Shown in pieces: positions 43,352-51,651 of a stretch of 64,000 bases of DNA; position 1 is the stretch's first letter, and each line of letters starts with the position of its first letter. This stretch comes from Paracoccus kondratievae (GTDB lineage: Bacteria; Pseudomonadota; Alphaproteobacteria; Rhodobacterales; Rhodobacteraceae). A program made the position numbers and the translations under genes. The notes beneath the pieces were generated by a model. It saw only the letters and a program-made list of their open reading frames with translations. It was not told where the DNA came from and searched no databases. Location: positions 310,001-374,000 of the forward strand of contig NZ_CP045074.1 in assembly GCF_009301415.1 (NCBI RefSeq), written 5' to 3'.

Positions 43352-44629
43352 ATGGGCTATTTTCCTGAATGGCGCCCCGCCGTGGGGGCCACGGTTCTAC
43401 CCAACGAAAAGCTGCCACTGACAGCAGCCGTGCCGATGAGCCTGCAGCATCTGCTGGCGATGTCCGGCTCGACCATCCTTGCGCCGCTGATCATGGGTTT
43501 TGATCCCAATGTCGCGGTGTTCTTTTCCGGCATTGGCACGCTGATCTTTTTCGCGGTGACCGGGGGCCGGGTGCCAAGCTATCTGGGGTCGTCCTTTGCC
43601 TTTATCGCCGTGATCATGGCGGCGACCGGCTTTGCCGGAGGCGGGCCGAACCCGAATATCGCCGTCGCGCTTGGCGGTATCATCGCTGCGGGCTTTGTTT
43701 ACGCGCTGATCGGGCTGGTGGTCATGGCCATCGGTTCAGGCTGGGTCGAAAGGCTGATGCCGCCGGCTGTGACCGGCGCCATCGGCATGTCGATCGGGCT
43801 GAACCTTGCTCCGGTGGCGGTCAAGCAACTGGCGGGCAGTCATGCCCATCTGACCATTGCACTGGCGACGGTGCTGTGTATGGCGCTGGTTTCGGTCTAT
43901 GGGCGGCAGACGACGCGCCGGGTTGCGGTGCTGATCGCGCTGGCCTTTGGCTATGCGCTGGTGCTGATCTTTGGCAACGGGCTTGGGATCGTGCCGGGCA
44001 TCGACTTTGCCTCTGTCGCGGCTGCGCCGTGGTTCGGGATGCCCCATTTCACCGGGCCGAAATTTGACTGGACCGCGATTACGCTGATTGCGCCGGTCGC
44101 TGTGGTGCTGGTGGCCGAGAACCTGGGCCATATCAAGGCTTTGGGTGCAATCACCGGACAAAGCATGGATCGCTATGTCGGCCGTGGTTTTCTGGGTGAC
44201 GGCCTTGCCACGATGCTGGCCGGGATGGGCGGCGGCACCGGCGTCACGACCTATGCCGAAAATATCGGCGTGATGGCCATGACCCGCGTCTATTCGACGC
44301 TGATCTTTCCGATGGCGGCCGTCATCGCGATCATGCTGGGCCTGTCGCCCAAGTTCGGAGCGATCCTGCAAACCATCCCGGCGCCGGTTCTGGCGGGGCT
44401 TGCGGTCTCGGTCTTTGGCCTGATCGCCTCGGCCATGGCGCGGATCTGGGTCGATAACAAGGTCGATTTCTCGGACCCGAGGAACCTGTTTACCGTCGGC
44501 GTGGCCCTGATTCTGGGGGCAGGCGATTTCACCGTCAGCATCGGGAATTTCGCGCTGGGAGGGATCGGTACTTCGACCCTGGCGGCGCTGGTTCTGTATC
44601 AGCTGCTGGGCTTTGGCCGCCGGGCCTGA
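43352..44629 (+). CDS. NCS2-family permease (uracil/xanthine permease)
   Basis: 425 residues, about 14 membrane segments. LQHLLAMSGSTILAPLIMGFDP and the central VLVAENLGHIKALGAITGQSMDRYVGRGFLGDG hold the conserved Glu and Asn-Leu-Gly of the UraA subgroup. GGGTGVTTYAENIGVMAMTRVYS follows in the second inverted repeat. A uracil-like substrate and proton symport are most likely. It stands alone, with no pyrimidine enzyme gene adjoining. Confidence 0.87.
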   Translation: MGYFPEWRPAVGATVLPNEKLPLTAAVPMSLQHLLAMSGSTILAPLIMGFDPNVAVFFSGIGTLIFFAVTGGRVPSYLGSSFAFIAVIMAATGFAGGGPNPNIAVALGGIIAAGFVYALIGLVVMAIGSGWVERLMPPAVTGAIGMSIGLNLAPVAVKQLAGSHAHLTIALATVLCMALVSVYGRQTTRRVAVLIALAFGYALVLIFGNGLGIVPGIDFASVAAAPWFGMPHFTGPKFDWTAITLIAPVAVVLVAENLGHIKALGAITGQSMDRYVGRGFLGDGLATMLAGMGGGTGVTTYAENIGVMAMTRVYSTLIFPMAAVIAIMLGLSPKFGAILQTIPAPVLAGLAVSVFGLIASAMARIWVDNKVDFSDPRNLFTVGVALILGAGDFTVSIGNFALGGIGTSTLAALVLYQLLGFGRRA

Positions 44630-45040
44630 GCGACAAGGGCCGATTCGTCGCCACCCCGCGCGGATCGGCCCCCAATCTGGGGTATAGAAGCGGCCCGCCA
44701 CTGCTGATGTCTCGGTCTGGAGTTCAACAACCTGCTGGGGCGCGGGAATATCACCGTTCGCGCTCGCGTTACAGCTGAGTGCGTGCCCGGCATGAAACGG
44801 GGCCGGAGTTGCCGTCTTGCTGCCTGATTCTGCTGTCTCTCACTCTGCTTTACGGTGGGGATGCGACGGATTCCCGCGCATATCGCCTTGTTCTGCCGGC
44901 ATGGTTCCGCTGAATGCCGGGGCCGGGGCAGTTGCGGATGGACGCTGGCGTCCGGACGTATTAGGAAGGCTGCCGACGCGCGGGCGCGCATGTCCCGTGC
45001 CAGAGCAAAAACGAAGAACAAAGCGAAACCGAGCAGACAG
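44630..45040. other. Gap of about 410 bp with no recognisable gene
   Basis: No frame here resembles a known protein and I see no tRNA, repeat or strong terminator. An upstream in-frame ATG at 44990 could lengthen the next gene (minC) by 17 residues of Lys/Arg-rich sequence. The minC promoter should be here, but I cannot single it out. Confidence 0.5.
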
Positions 45041-45790
45041 ATGCAATCCGGCAAAAGCGCGGCCGAGGTCGTCGCGACCGTGAAGCCATTCCAGATCCGC
45101 GGCCGTTCCTTTACGGCGGTGGCCCTGCATCTGACCGGTCGGCCCGACCGTGCCTTTTTCCAGGCGCTTGAGGCGCGGCTGAACCAGACCCCGCTGTTTT
45201 TCGAGAACGCGCCGCTGGTCATCGACCTTGAGCTGGCCGACGGGCTGGACAGTGCCGAAGAGCTGATGCGCCTGACCGCCGAGCTGCGCCGCCGCAAGCT
45301 GTCGGTCTTTGGCATTCAAAGCGGCACCCCCGCACAGGCGCGCGCCGCCAATGAGGCCGGGCTGATTTCGCTGCCCGCAGGCCGCGATGTCGCGTTGGAA
45401 CGAGTGACCCGTCAGGGCAGCCGCTCCGTACCCGCCACCCCCGCACCCGCGCCGAAAGAGCCCGCGAACCGCATGATCACCCAGCCGGTGCGTTCGGGCC
45501 AGACGGTTTTTGCCGACCGGGGCGATCTTGTCATCGTCGGTTCGGTCAGTTCGGGGGCCGAGGTGATCGCGGCGGGCAATATCCATATCTATGGCCGGTT
45601 GCGGGGTCGTGCGCTGGCCGGGGTGAACGGCGATACCTCGGCGCGCATCTTTTGCCATGCGCTTGATGCCGAGCTGCTGGCCATCGCCGGGCTTTACCGC
45701 ACCAGCGAAAATCTGGGCGCCGACACACCGCGGCAATATGTGCAGGTCTATCTTCAGGGCGAGGTGCTGCGCATCGAGTCCCTCAAATAA
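45041..45790 (+). CDS. minC: Septum site-determining protein MinC
   Basis: 249 residues. The N-terminal domain (PFQIRGRSFTAVALHL, residues ~18-100) inhibits FtsZ, and the C-terminal beta-helix (RSGQTVFADRGDLVIVGSVSSGAEVIAAGNIHIYGRLRGRALAG) dimerises and binds MinD. The start at 45041 leaves a normal MinC length; an ATG at 44990 is possible. minD follows after 23 bp. Confidence 0.88.
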   Translation: MQSGKSAAEVVATVKPFQIRGRSFTAVALHLTGRPDRAFFQALEARLNQTPLFFENAPLVIDLELADGLDSAEELMRLTAELRRRKLSVFGIQSGTPAQARAANEAGLISLPAGRDVALERVTRQGSRSVPATPAPAPKEPANRMITQPVRSGQTVFADRGDLVIVGSVSSGAEVIAAGNIHIYGRLRGRALAGVNGDTSARIFCHALDAELLAIAGLYRTSENLGADTPRQYVQVYLQGEVLRIESLK

Positions 45791-45813
45791 CCCATGATCG
45801 AAAGGAAACGCTC

Positions 45814-46635
45814 GTGAGCAAGGTTATCGTAGTCACCTCCGGCAAGGGCGGCGTCGGCAAGACAACCTCGTCGGCCGCTATCGGCGCCGGGCTCGCCATG
45901 CGCGGTCACAAGACGGTCGTCATTGATTTCGACGTGGGCCTGCGCAACCTCGATATGATCATGGGTTGCGAACGGCGCGTGGTCTTTGACTTTATCAACG
46001 TGATTCAGGGCGATGCCAAGCTGAAACAGGCGCTGATCAAGGATCGCCGGCTTGAGAACCTGTTCATCTTGCCGACCTCGCAGACCCGTGACAAGGACGC
46101 GCTGACGAAAGAGGGCGTCAAGGCCGTCCTCGACGAACTGCGCGAAGAGTTCGACTATATCGTCTGCGACAGCCCCGCCGGGATCGAGCGCGGCGCCCAT
46201 CTGGCGATGTATTACGCCGACGAGGCCGTCGTGGTGACAAACCCCGAGGTGTCGTCCGTGCGCGACAGCGACCGGGTGCTGGGGCTTTTGAACAGCAAGA
46301 CCGCTTTGGCTGAAAAGGGCGACGGCAGCGCGGTCAAGGCGCAGCTTTTGCTGACCCGCTTTGACCAGAACCGTTCGGCCAATGGCGAGATGATGAGCGT
46401 CGATGACGTGCTTGAAATCCTGGCCATCCCGCTGCTGGGCATCATCCCGGAAAGTACTTCGGTGCTGAAAGCCTCGAACGAGGGGACGCCGGTGTCGCTG
46501 GATGAGAAATCGCCCGCAGGCAAGGCCTATCTTGACGCGGTCGGCCGTCTGGTCGGCGAGCAGATCGAGATGCGCGCCAATCCGGGTGAACAGCGGCGCG
46601 GTTTCTTCCAGCGGCTTCTGGGACGGACGGCCTGA
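45814..46635 (+). CDS. minD: Septum site-determining ATPase MinD
   Basis: 273 residues. The deviant Walker A is TSGKGGVGKTTS, with the signature Lys. VVIDFDVGLRNLDMIMG and YIVCDSPAGIERGAHLAM are the switch regions. The C-terminus (RRGFFQRLLGRTA) is the amphipathic membrane-targeting helix. It cycles on the membrane with MinE and recruits MinC. Confidence 0.94.
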   Translation: MSKVIVVTSGKGGVGKTTSSAAIGAGLAMRGHKTVVIDFDVGLRNLDMIMGCERRVVFDFINVIQGDAKLKQALIKDRRLENLFILPTSQTRDKDALTKEGVKAVLDELREEFDYIVCDSPAGIERGAHLAMYYADEAVVVTNPEVSSVRDSDRVLGLLNSKTALAEKGDGSAVKAQLLLTRFDQNRSANGEMMSVDDVLEILAIPLLGIIPESTSVLKASNEGTPVSLDEKSPAGKAYLDAVGRLVGEQIEMRANPGEQRRGFFQRLLGRTA

Positions 46636-46637
46636 CC

Positions 46638-46913
46638 ATGTTCAGTTTCCTGACCCGCCAGCGAAAGCCCAGCTCGGCCCAGACCGCCAAGGAGCGTTTG
46701 CAGATCCTGCTTGCCCATGAACGGTCGAGCGGCGCGAAAAGCCCCGACTTTCTGCCGCTGTTGCAGCGCGACATCCTTGAGGTGGTGCGCCGCCACATGG
46801 ATATCGACAGCGATGCCGTCGATATCAAGCTGGAGCGCAGCGACGATCTGTCGAGCCTCGAAATCAATATCGAGCTGCCCTCGGTAAAGGTTGAAAAAGC
46901 GCGGACCTTGTAG
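46638..46913 (+). CDS. minE: Cell division topological specificity factor MinE
   Basis: 91 residues, normal length. The N-terminal SSAQTAKERLQILLAHERS contains the anti-MinCD helix, and the C-terminal LQRDILEVVRRHMDIDSDAVDIKLERSDDLSSLEINIELP is the dimerisation domain. Two bases separate it from minD. Confidence 0.93.
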   Translation: MFSFLTRQRKPSSAQTAKERLQILLAHERSSGAKSPDFLPLLQRDILEVVRRHMDIDSDAVDIKLERSDDLSSLEINIELPSVKVEKARTL

Positions 46914-46922
46914 GGTCCGCGC
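46899..46922. terminator. Hairpin at the end of minE
   Basis: GCGCGGACC (46899-46907) pairs perfectly with GGTCCGCGC (46914-46922) across the minE stop codon. No T-run follows. It separates minE from the convergent dehydrogenase gene. Confidence 0.45.
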
Positions 46923-46955
46923 CGTCGCCTTGACTGCCTCTGTGGTGGTTCAGGG

Positions 46956-48536
46956 TCAGAGCGTTCCTTTTTCCATCTCGGCGGCGATATGTTCGGCCTG
47001 CCGGATCGCCAGCGCGACAATGGTCAGCGTCGGGTTTTCGGCTGCCGAGGTAGTGAATACCGAACCGTCCGAGACAAAGAGGTTCGGGATGTCATGCGAC
47101 TGGCCCCATTTGTTCACCACGCCGTCACGCGGATTTTCCGACATGCGGTTGGTGCCAAGGTTGTGGGTCGAGGGGTAGGGCGGCGTCGGCAGAACCCGCG
47201 TCGCGCCCGCCGCACGATAGATCCGCTCACCCGCCGCATAGGCGTGGTTGCGCATCGCGATATCGTTCGGGTGATCGTCGTAATGCACATTTGCCACCGG
47301 CAGGCCGAACCGGTCCTTTTCGCCGGGGTTCAGGGTGATGCGGTTGGTTTCCTGTGGCAGATCCTCGCCCACGATCCACATGCCCGCCATGTTTTCATAG
47401 CTGTCGAGGGCCGAGGTGAACTCGCGTCCCCAGCCGCCCGGGTCCATGAATGCCGCCATGAAGGGCACGCCCAGCGACAGGGTTTCCAGCTCATAGCCAC
47501 CGACAAACCCGCGCGAGGGGTCGTGATGGGCCTCGTCCTGGACGATGCCGGCCATGGTCGTGCCGCGCCACATGCGTACCGGGCGTTCAAAGATCGCATA
47601 GACAGAACCGGTCGTGTGGCGCATGTAGTTGCGTCCGACCTGACCCGAGCTGTTCGCCAGCCCGTCCGGGTACCGTTCCGAGGCCGAGGCAAGCAACAGA
47701 CGCGGGCTTTCGATCGAGTTCCCGGCCACCGCGACGATACGCGCGCGCTGGAGCTGTTCGGTTCCGTCCTTGTCGATATAGCGCACACCGGTGACCTTGC
47801 CGTCGGCGTCATGCTCGATCCGGGTGGCGTGGCAATGGTCGCGGACCTCAAGGTTGCCGGTCGCCTCGCCGCGCGGAATATCGGTATAGGCGGCCGACCA
47901 TTTCGCGCCCCATTTGCAACCCTGGAAGCAAAAACCGGTCTGCTGGCAGGCCATACGGTCGTCGTTGTCGACCGAGTTGATGGCCATGCGCCCGGTCGAG
48001 ACCTTGCTATAGCCTGCCGCCTTGGCGCCTTTTTCAAGCACGAGGTAATTGTTGTTCCCGGGCAGGCCCGGCCAGTCATTGGTGCGGGTCACGCCCAGCT
48101 TTTTCTCGGCCAGATCGTAATAAGGCTCAAGATCCGACAGGGTGATCGGCCAGTCCAGCAGGTTTGCCCCATCGACCCGGCCATAAGTGCTGAGCGCCCT
48201 GAACTCATGCTCCTGAAAACGCAGCGAGGCGCCAGCCCAGTGGATCGAGGTGCCGCCCACCGCTTTGACGATCCATGCGGGCAGGTTGGCGAAATCGCGT
48301 GCGATCCGCCAGTCGCCCGAGGTGGTGCGCATGTCGCCCCAGCTGAGCTGGGCGAAACTGTCCCATTCGTCGTTGATGTAATCTTCGGGCAGATAGCGGC
48401 CTCCGGCCTCCAGCGCGACGACCTTGATGCCCCTTTGGGCCAGTTCGTTTGCCAGCACGCCTCCACCTGCGCCGGTTCCGACCACGACCACGACCGAGGC
48501 ATCGTCATGTTCGAATTTAGCAACATTATCAGCCAT
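46956..48536 (-). CDS. GMC-family oxidoreductase, large subunit (gluconate 2-dehydrogenase-like)
   Basis: 526 residues. The FAD motif VVVGTGAGGGVLANELAQRG is near the start. The C-terminal GMC domain has the active-site His in PSTHNLGTNRMSENP and ends with FTTSAAENPTLTIVALAIRQAEHI. It has no signal peptide of its own, although the adjoining small subunit has a Tat signal; co-export is likely. Such enzymes oxidise sugars, sugar acids or alcohols in the periplasm. The cytochrome c subunit of the classic three-part enzyme is not here. Confidence 0.88.
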   Translation of the reverse strand: MADNVAKFEHDDASVVVVVGTGAGGGVLANELAQRGIKVVALEAGGRYLPEDYINDEWDSFAQLSWGDMRTTSGDWRIARDFANLPAWIVKAVGGTSIHWAGASLRFQEHEFRALSTYGRVDGANLLDWPITLSDLEPYYDLAEKKLGVTRTNDWPGLPGNNNYLVLEKGAKAAGYSKVSTGRMAINSVDNDDRMACQQTGFCFQGCKWGAKWSAAYTDIPRGEATGNLEVRDHCHATRIEHDADGKVTGVRYIDKDGTEQLQRARIVAVAGNSIESPRLLLASASERYPDGLANSSGQVGRNYMRHTTGSVYAIFERPVRMWRGTTMAGIVQDEAHHDPSRGFVGGYELETLSLGVPFMAAFMDPGGWGREFTSALDSYENMAGMWIVGEDLPQETNRITLNPGEKDRFGLPVANVHYDDHPNDIAMRNHAYAAGERIYRAAGATRVLPTPPYPSTHNLGTNRMSENPRDGVVNKWGQSHDIPNLFVSDGSVFTTSAAENPTLTIVALAIRQAEHIAAEMEKGTL

Positions 48537-48548
48537 GTCCGTCCCCCC

Positions 48549-49091
48549 TTACAGCCAGTCGATGTCGTTGAAACCGCGCTCGATATAGCCGCCGTGAGAG
48601 AAGCTTTCCCCCTCATAGCCAAAGACCGGCCAGATCTCTTTCTGGTTATAAAGCCCGGTCACCAGCCCGGCGCGCACGGTCTGGAAAAAGGGCGTGTGCT
48701 CGATCATGCGCAGCATGGTGACACGGTCCTTTTCCCAGCCGGCCGAAAGGTAGTCGTCAAAGCCCTGCGCCTTGGCGACAAGGTTCAGGCCGGTAATGCC
48801 TTCTTCGACCATCTGTGCCTTTTCGGCCGTGTCATATCCCTTGACGGCGATGGCATAGTAACGGTCGGCGATGCGATCATGCGGATAGATATCGCGCGCC
48901 ATCTGGATCAGCGTCGCCATGGTGGCGGGCTTCAGCGTGGTGGTCTCGACCGCCCAGGCGGCATCGCGGGCGGCGACAAAGCCCGAGCCGACCACAAAGG
49001 TCGCCCCCGCCGCCATGGCGCGCGCCAGCAGGCCACGCCGGGTCAGCCCCCTGACATTGCTGCCAGAGGGGGAGTTATGTGCAACAGTCAT
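48549..49091 (-). CDS. Gluconate 2-dehydrogenase subunit 3 family protein with Tat signal
   Basis: 180 residues. The N-terminal LTRRGLLARAMAAGATFVVG is a twin-arginine signal. The body (MARDIYPHDRIADRYYAIAVKGYD and ending FSHGGYIERGFNDIDWL) is that of the small gamma subunit, which carries the FAD subunit across the membrane. GGGAGGAAAGA precedes the start. It is 12 bp ahead of the large-subunit gene. Confidence 0.86.
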   Translation of the reverse strand: MTVAHNSPSGSNVRGLTRRGLLARAMAAGATFVVGSGFVAARDAAWAVETTTLKPATMATLIQMARDIYPHDRIADRYYAIAVKGYDTAEKAQMVEEGITGLNLVAKAQGFDDYLSAGWEKDRVTMLRMIEHTPFFQTVRAGLVTGLYNQKEIWPVFGYEGESFSHGGYIERGFNDIDWL

Positions 49092-49139
49092 TCTTTCCTC
49101 CCTTAGTTGGTGGGCCCGCCGCCTCGGCGGGGTGCCTGC

Positions 49140-49535
49140 CTAGAGATACCGGCCAGCGCGTTGCAGCACCTCGATCTCATAGCCGTCGGGGTCCGTGATG
49201 AAGAAGAAGCGGGCGATCACCTCGCCTCCGGGTGCGAAATCGACCAGCTTTCGCGGGGCAAGGCCTGCATCGGTCAGCCGCTTGTGCTCGGCCGCGACAT
49301 CATCGACCGAGACAGCCAGATGGCCATAGCCGCTGCCCAGTTCATAGGGCTCTTCCCGGCCCTTGTTGATGGTCAGTTCCAGCTCGAAGGTGCTTTCGGC
49401 ACTGGCCAGATAGACAAGGGTGAAGTTGTCGAAATCCAGGCGCTCGACGGGTTCAAGGCCGAACGCCGTCTTATAGAAGGCAAGCGACCGCGCCTCGTCC
49501 AGCACGCGGATCATCGAATGTATCATCTTGGCCAT
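49140..49535 (-). CDS. Lactoylglutathione lyase-like VOC protein (glyoxalase I)
   Basis: 131 residues. Two beta-alpha-beta-beta-beta modules with the metal ligands His (KMIHSMIRVLD), Glu (TFELELT), His (YGHLAVSV) and Glu (GYEIEVLQ) match GloA. It converts the hemithioacetal of methylglyoxal and glutathione to lactoylglutathione. AAAGGACA precedes the ATG. No glyoxalase II gene is adjacent. Confidence 0.85.
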   Translation of the reverse strand: MAKMIHSMIRVLDEARSLAFYKTAFGLEPVERLDFDNFTLVYLASAESTFELELTINKGREEPYELGSGYGHLAVSVDDVAAEHKRLTDAGLAPRKLVDFAPGGEVIARFFFITDPDGYEIEVLQRAGRYL

Positions 49536-49645
49536 TGCGGGTGTCCTTTCCGATCTTCCATCTGGAATATCGGATCAGGCGCGGGCCCGTGGGTAGCATC
49601 ATGCTACCACGATGAAAATTTCCTTGAAAACCGGCCGGGGGCAGG

Positions 49646-49960
49646 TCAGGCAGCCTGCGAAACCTGCCTTGCGGCGCGACGAAAATCCTGTGCGCCCTGT
49701 CCGCGCAGCTCAAGCTGGACCAGGCAGGCACAACGCAGCAGAGAGGCAAAGTTCACCGGCTCTCCCCTAAGCTGCAGGACTTCGGATTGCAGGGTGGAAA
49801 GAAAGGCGGGTGTTGCCATGCCTTCGCTGGCAGCGATCCCGTCCAGGATATCCCAGAAAGCCCGCTCGAGTCGGATCGAGGTGCTTTGCCCGTTCAGCCG
49901 CAATTTGCGGGTCACCGGCTGATAGCGGCGCGGATCCTGATGCGAGAATACCTGACACAT
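49646..49960 (-). CDS. Ribbon-helix-helix domain protein
   Basis: 104 residues. TRKLRLNGQSTSIRLERAFWDILDGIAASEGMATPAFLSTLQSEV is the RHH_4 fold (one strand and two helices) common in alphaproteobacteria. The remainder (LLRCACLVQLELRGQGAQDF) lengthens the helical part. RHH proteins are small DNA-binding dimers, but many of this group have no known target. An ATG at 49960 gives a normal length. Confidence 0.75.
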   Translation of the reverse strand: MCQVFSHQDPRRYQPVTRKLRLNGQSTSIRLERAFWDILDGIAASEGMATPAFLSTLQSEVLQLRGEPVNFASLLRCACLVQLELRGQGAQDFRRAARQVSQAA

Positions 49961-50107
49961 GGCATGGTTCCCAGACTGGCAAGCGTTCGGCGATGATAGC
50001 ACAAAGATCAGCGCCGGCCATGGGTCGGGCGGATCTTCTGAGATATTGATCGCCCCCTGACGATGGCGCAAACCGGCATGGGCAGGCAAGACAGGCAGAG
50101 GGATGAT

Positions 50108-50794
50108 ATGATGACATTGCCGCAGGGTTCCATGCGGGTCGGCCTGACCCCGCCGTGGCTTATCGCCGATCTGGGGCATCAGCGGCGGGTTCTGTCCTTT
50201 GCCCCGCATCGTCCCGGTTTCTGTCGGGCGCGGCATATCCTGATCCGTCAGGTGCGTGACGCTGATCTGACCCCGGATCTGGACGCTGCCCGCTGGCTGG
50301 GGGATCAGATGGGGCGCATCGGTCATGCCGGTGGTGTTGGTATGATGACCTCACGCGCGATCAGCCATTACCGATGCGCCTCATCCGGGCCGGTAAGCTG
50401 TCTTGCCACGGTAGGCCTTGGCAATGCCGAGCGGGTGGGCCACCGCCGCATGATCCCGCGGCGCGGCCATGGCACGATCAACATTGCCCTGCTGATCGAA
50501 GAGGGGCTGACCGAACCCGCGATGATCGAGGCGCTGAGCATAATCGCCGAGGCCCGCACCACAGCCATCCTGATGGCGGGGATCGAGCTGTCGACGGGCC
50601 GCGCCACCGGCACAGGGACCGATTGCATCGCGCTGGCTTGCGATGCAGGCGCGACCTGCCATGCCGGGCTGCACACGCCCTTGGGCGAGGCAATCGGGGC
50701 GGCGGTCTATGACGCGGTGCTGGCGGGGGCGCTTGACTGGATCGCCGAGCATGGCGCGCAGACCCCCGCCGGGGCAGTGCCTAGCCCAGTATGA
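50108..50794 (+). CDS. cbiZ: Adenosylcobinamide amidohydrolase CbiZ
   Basis: 228 residues. GHGTINIALLIEEGLTEPAMIEALSIIAEARTTAIL and GRATGTGTDCIALAC are the CbiZ signature blocks; the N-terminal half has GGVGMMTSRAI. CbiZ cleaves the aminopropanol side chain of adenosylcobinamide, giving cobyric acid for B12 rebuilding; in Rhodobacter it also remodels pseudocobalamin. No other cobalamin gene and no cobalamin riboswitch is nearby. AGAGGGA precedes two adjacent ATGs. The 3' end overlaps the opposing gene by 14 bp. Confidence 0.86.
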   Translation: MMTLPQGSMRVGLTPPWLIADLGHQRRVLSFAPHRPGFCRARHILIRQVRDADLTPDLDAARWLGDQMGRIGHAGGVGMMTSRAISHYRCASSGPVSCLATVGLGNAERVGHRRMIPRRGHGTINIALLIEEGLTEPAMIEALSIIAEARTTAILMAGIELSTGRATGTGTDCIALACDAGATCHAGLHTPLGEAIGAAVYDAVLAGALDWIAEHGAQTPAGAVPSPV

Positions 50795-51620
50795 AGCCCA
50801 GCCGTTCCAGTGTCTGGCGCAGCTTATGGCGGCCCTTCAGTGCCGCGACATCACGCAGCCGGTCGACAAGAAGCGCGCTCCAGCTTTGCGGGGGCAGGGA
50901 CTGCTCGGCGCGAAAGGCTTCGGTCGCGCGGTCGTGGCGGGCGATGGCCTCGGCCAGCGGGGCGGTCGAATAGGTCTCGTGATGCAGCACCGCCTGTTGA
51001 GGCAGGCGCGGCTTGACCGCCGTTTCGACCTTGCGGTCAGGATGACCGACAACCAGACCGAACACGGCTGCCGCCCGGCGCGGCAGGTTCAGCAGTTCGG
51101 CCACTGCCTTGGGGTCGTTGCGCAAGGCGCCGATATAGACCGTGCCAAGCCCCAGCGATTCCGCAGCGATCAGCGCATTTTGCGCTGCGAGAGCCGCGTC
51201 AATGGCGGCAAGCAAAAAGGTCTCGGTGTAGTCAAGACCCTGCAAGGTGACGCCAGCGGTGTCGGCCACCGCCTCGGCCCGGGCAAGGTCGGCGATCCAG
51301 ACGAGGATCAGCGGCGCCTGCCGGATATGTTCCTGACCGCCCGCGATTTCGGCCAGGTGGTCGCGGCGGTCGGGATCGGTGACGGCGACCACGCTCCACG
51401 CCTGGATATTCGACGAGGTCGGCGCCGAGGATGCGGCAGCAACAAGCGTCTCGACGGTGCCGGGCGCCAGCGGATCGGGTCGGTAGGCGCGGACCGAGCG
51501 ATGGTCAAGCAGGCTTGCCAGCACGGGGTTCCAGCCGGCCAGCGGCACCGGTTCGCGATAGCGGCGGCTGGCTGCGTCAACCGCCTCGGCGGGCTGGGGC
51601 GGGGTCAGGGGGATGTTCAT
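50781..51620 (-). CDS. NADPH-dependent nitroreductase-family oxidoreductase (NfsA-like)
   Basis: 279 residues. LLDHRSVRAYRPDPLAPGTVETLVAAASSAPTSSNIQAWSVVAV is the FMN-binding opening; ESLGLGTVYIGALRNDP and VVGHPDRK follow in the order of NfsA-type reductases. It is last in a minus-strand run with a flavin-dependent monooxygenase and may supply reduced flavin. Function beyond FMN/NADPH use is open. Confidence 0.83.
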   Translation of the reverse strand: MNIPLTPPQPAEAVDAASRRYREPVPLAGWNPVLASLLDHRSVRAYRPDPLAPGTVETLVAAASSAPTSSNIQAWSVVAVTDPDRRDHLAEIAGGQEHIRQAPLILVWIADLARAEAVADTAGVTLQGLDYTETFLLAAIDAALAAQNALIAAESLGLGTVYIGALRNDPKAVAELLNLPRRAAAVFGLVVGHPDRKVETAVKPRLPQQAVLHHETYSTAPLAEAIARHDRATEAFRAEQSLPPQSWSALLVDRLRDVAALKGRHKLRQTLERLGFILG

Positions 51621-51651
51621 TCTGTAGCTCCTTTTTCAGGGCCTGTCCTTT

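Noticed and set aside
46989..49106. 705-codon open frame on the plus strand
   Set aside because: Opposite the well-supported GMC dehydrogenase pair, and no recognisable domain.
49961..50107. Possible cobalamin riboswitch before cbiZ
   Set aside because: The conserved B12-box type segments are not present.
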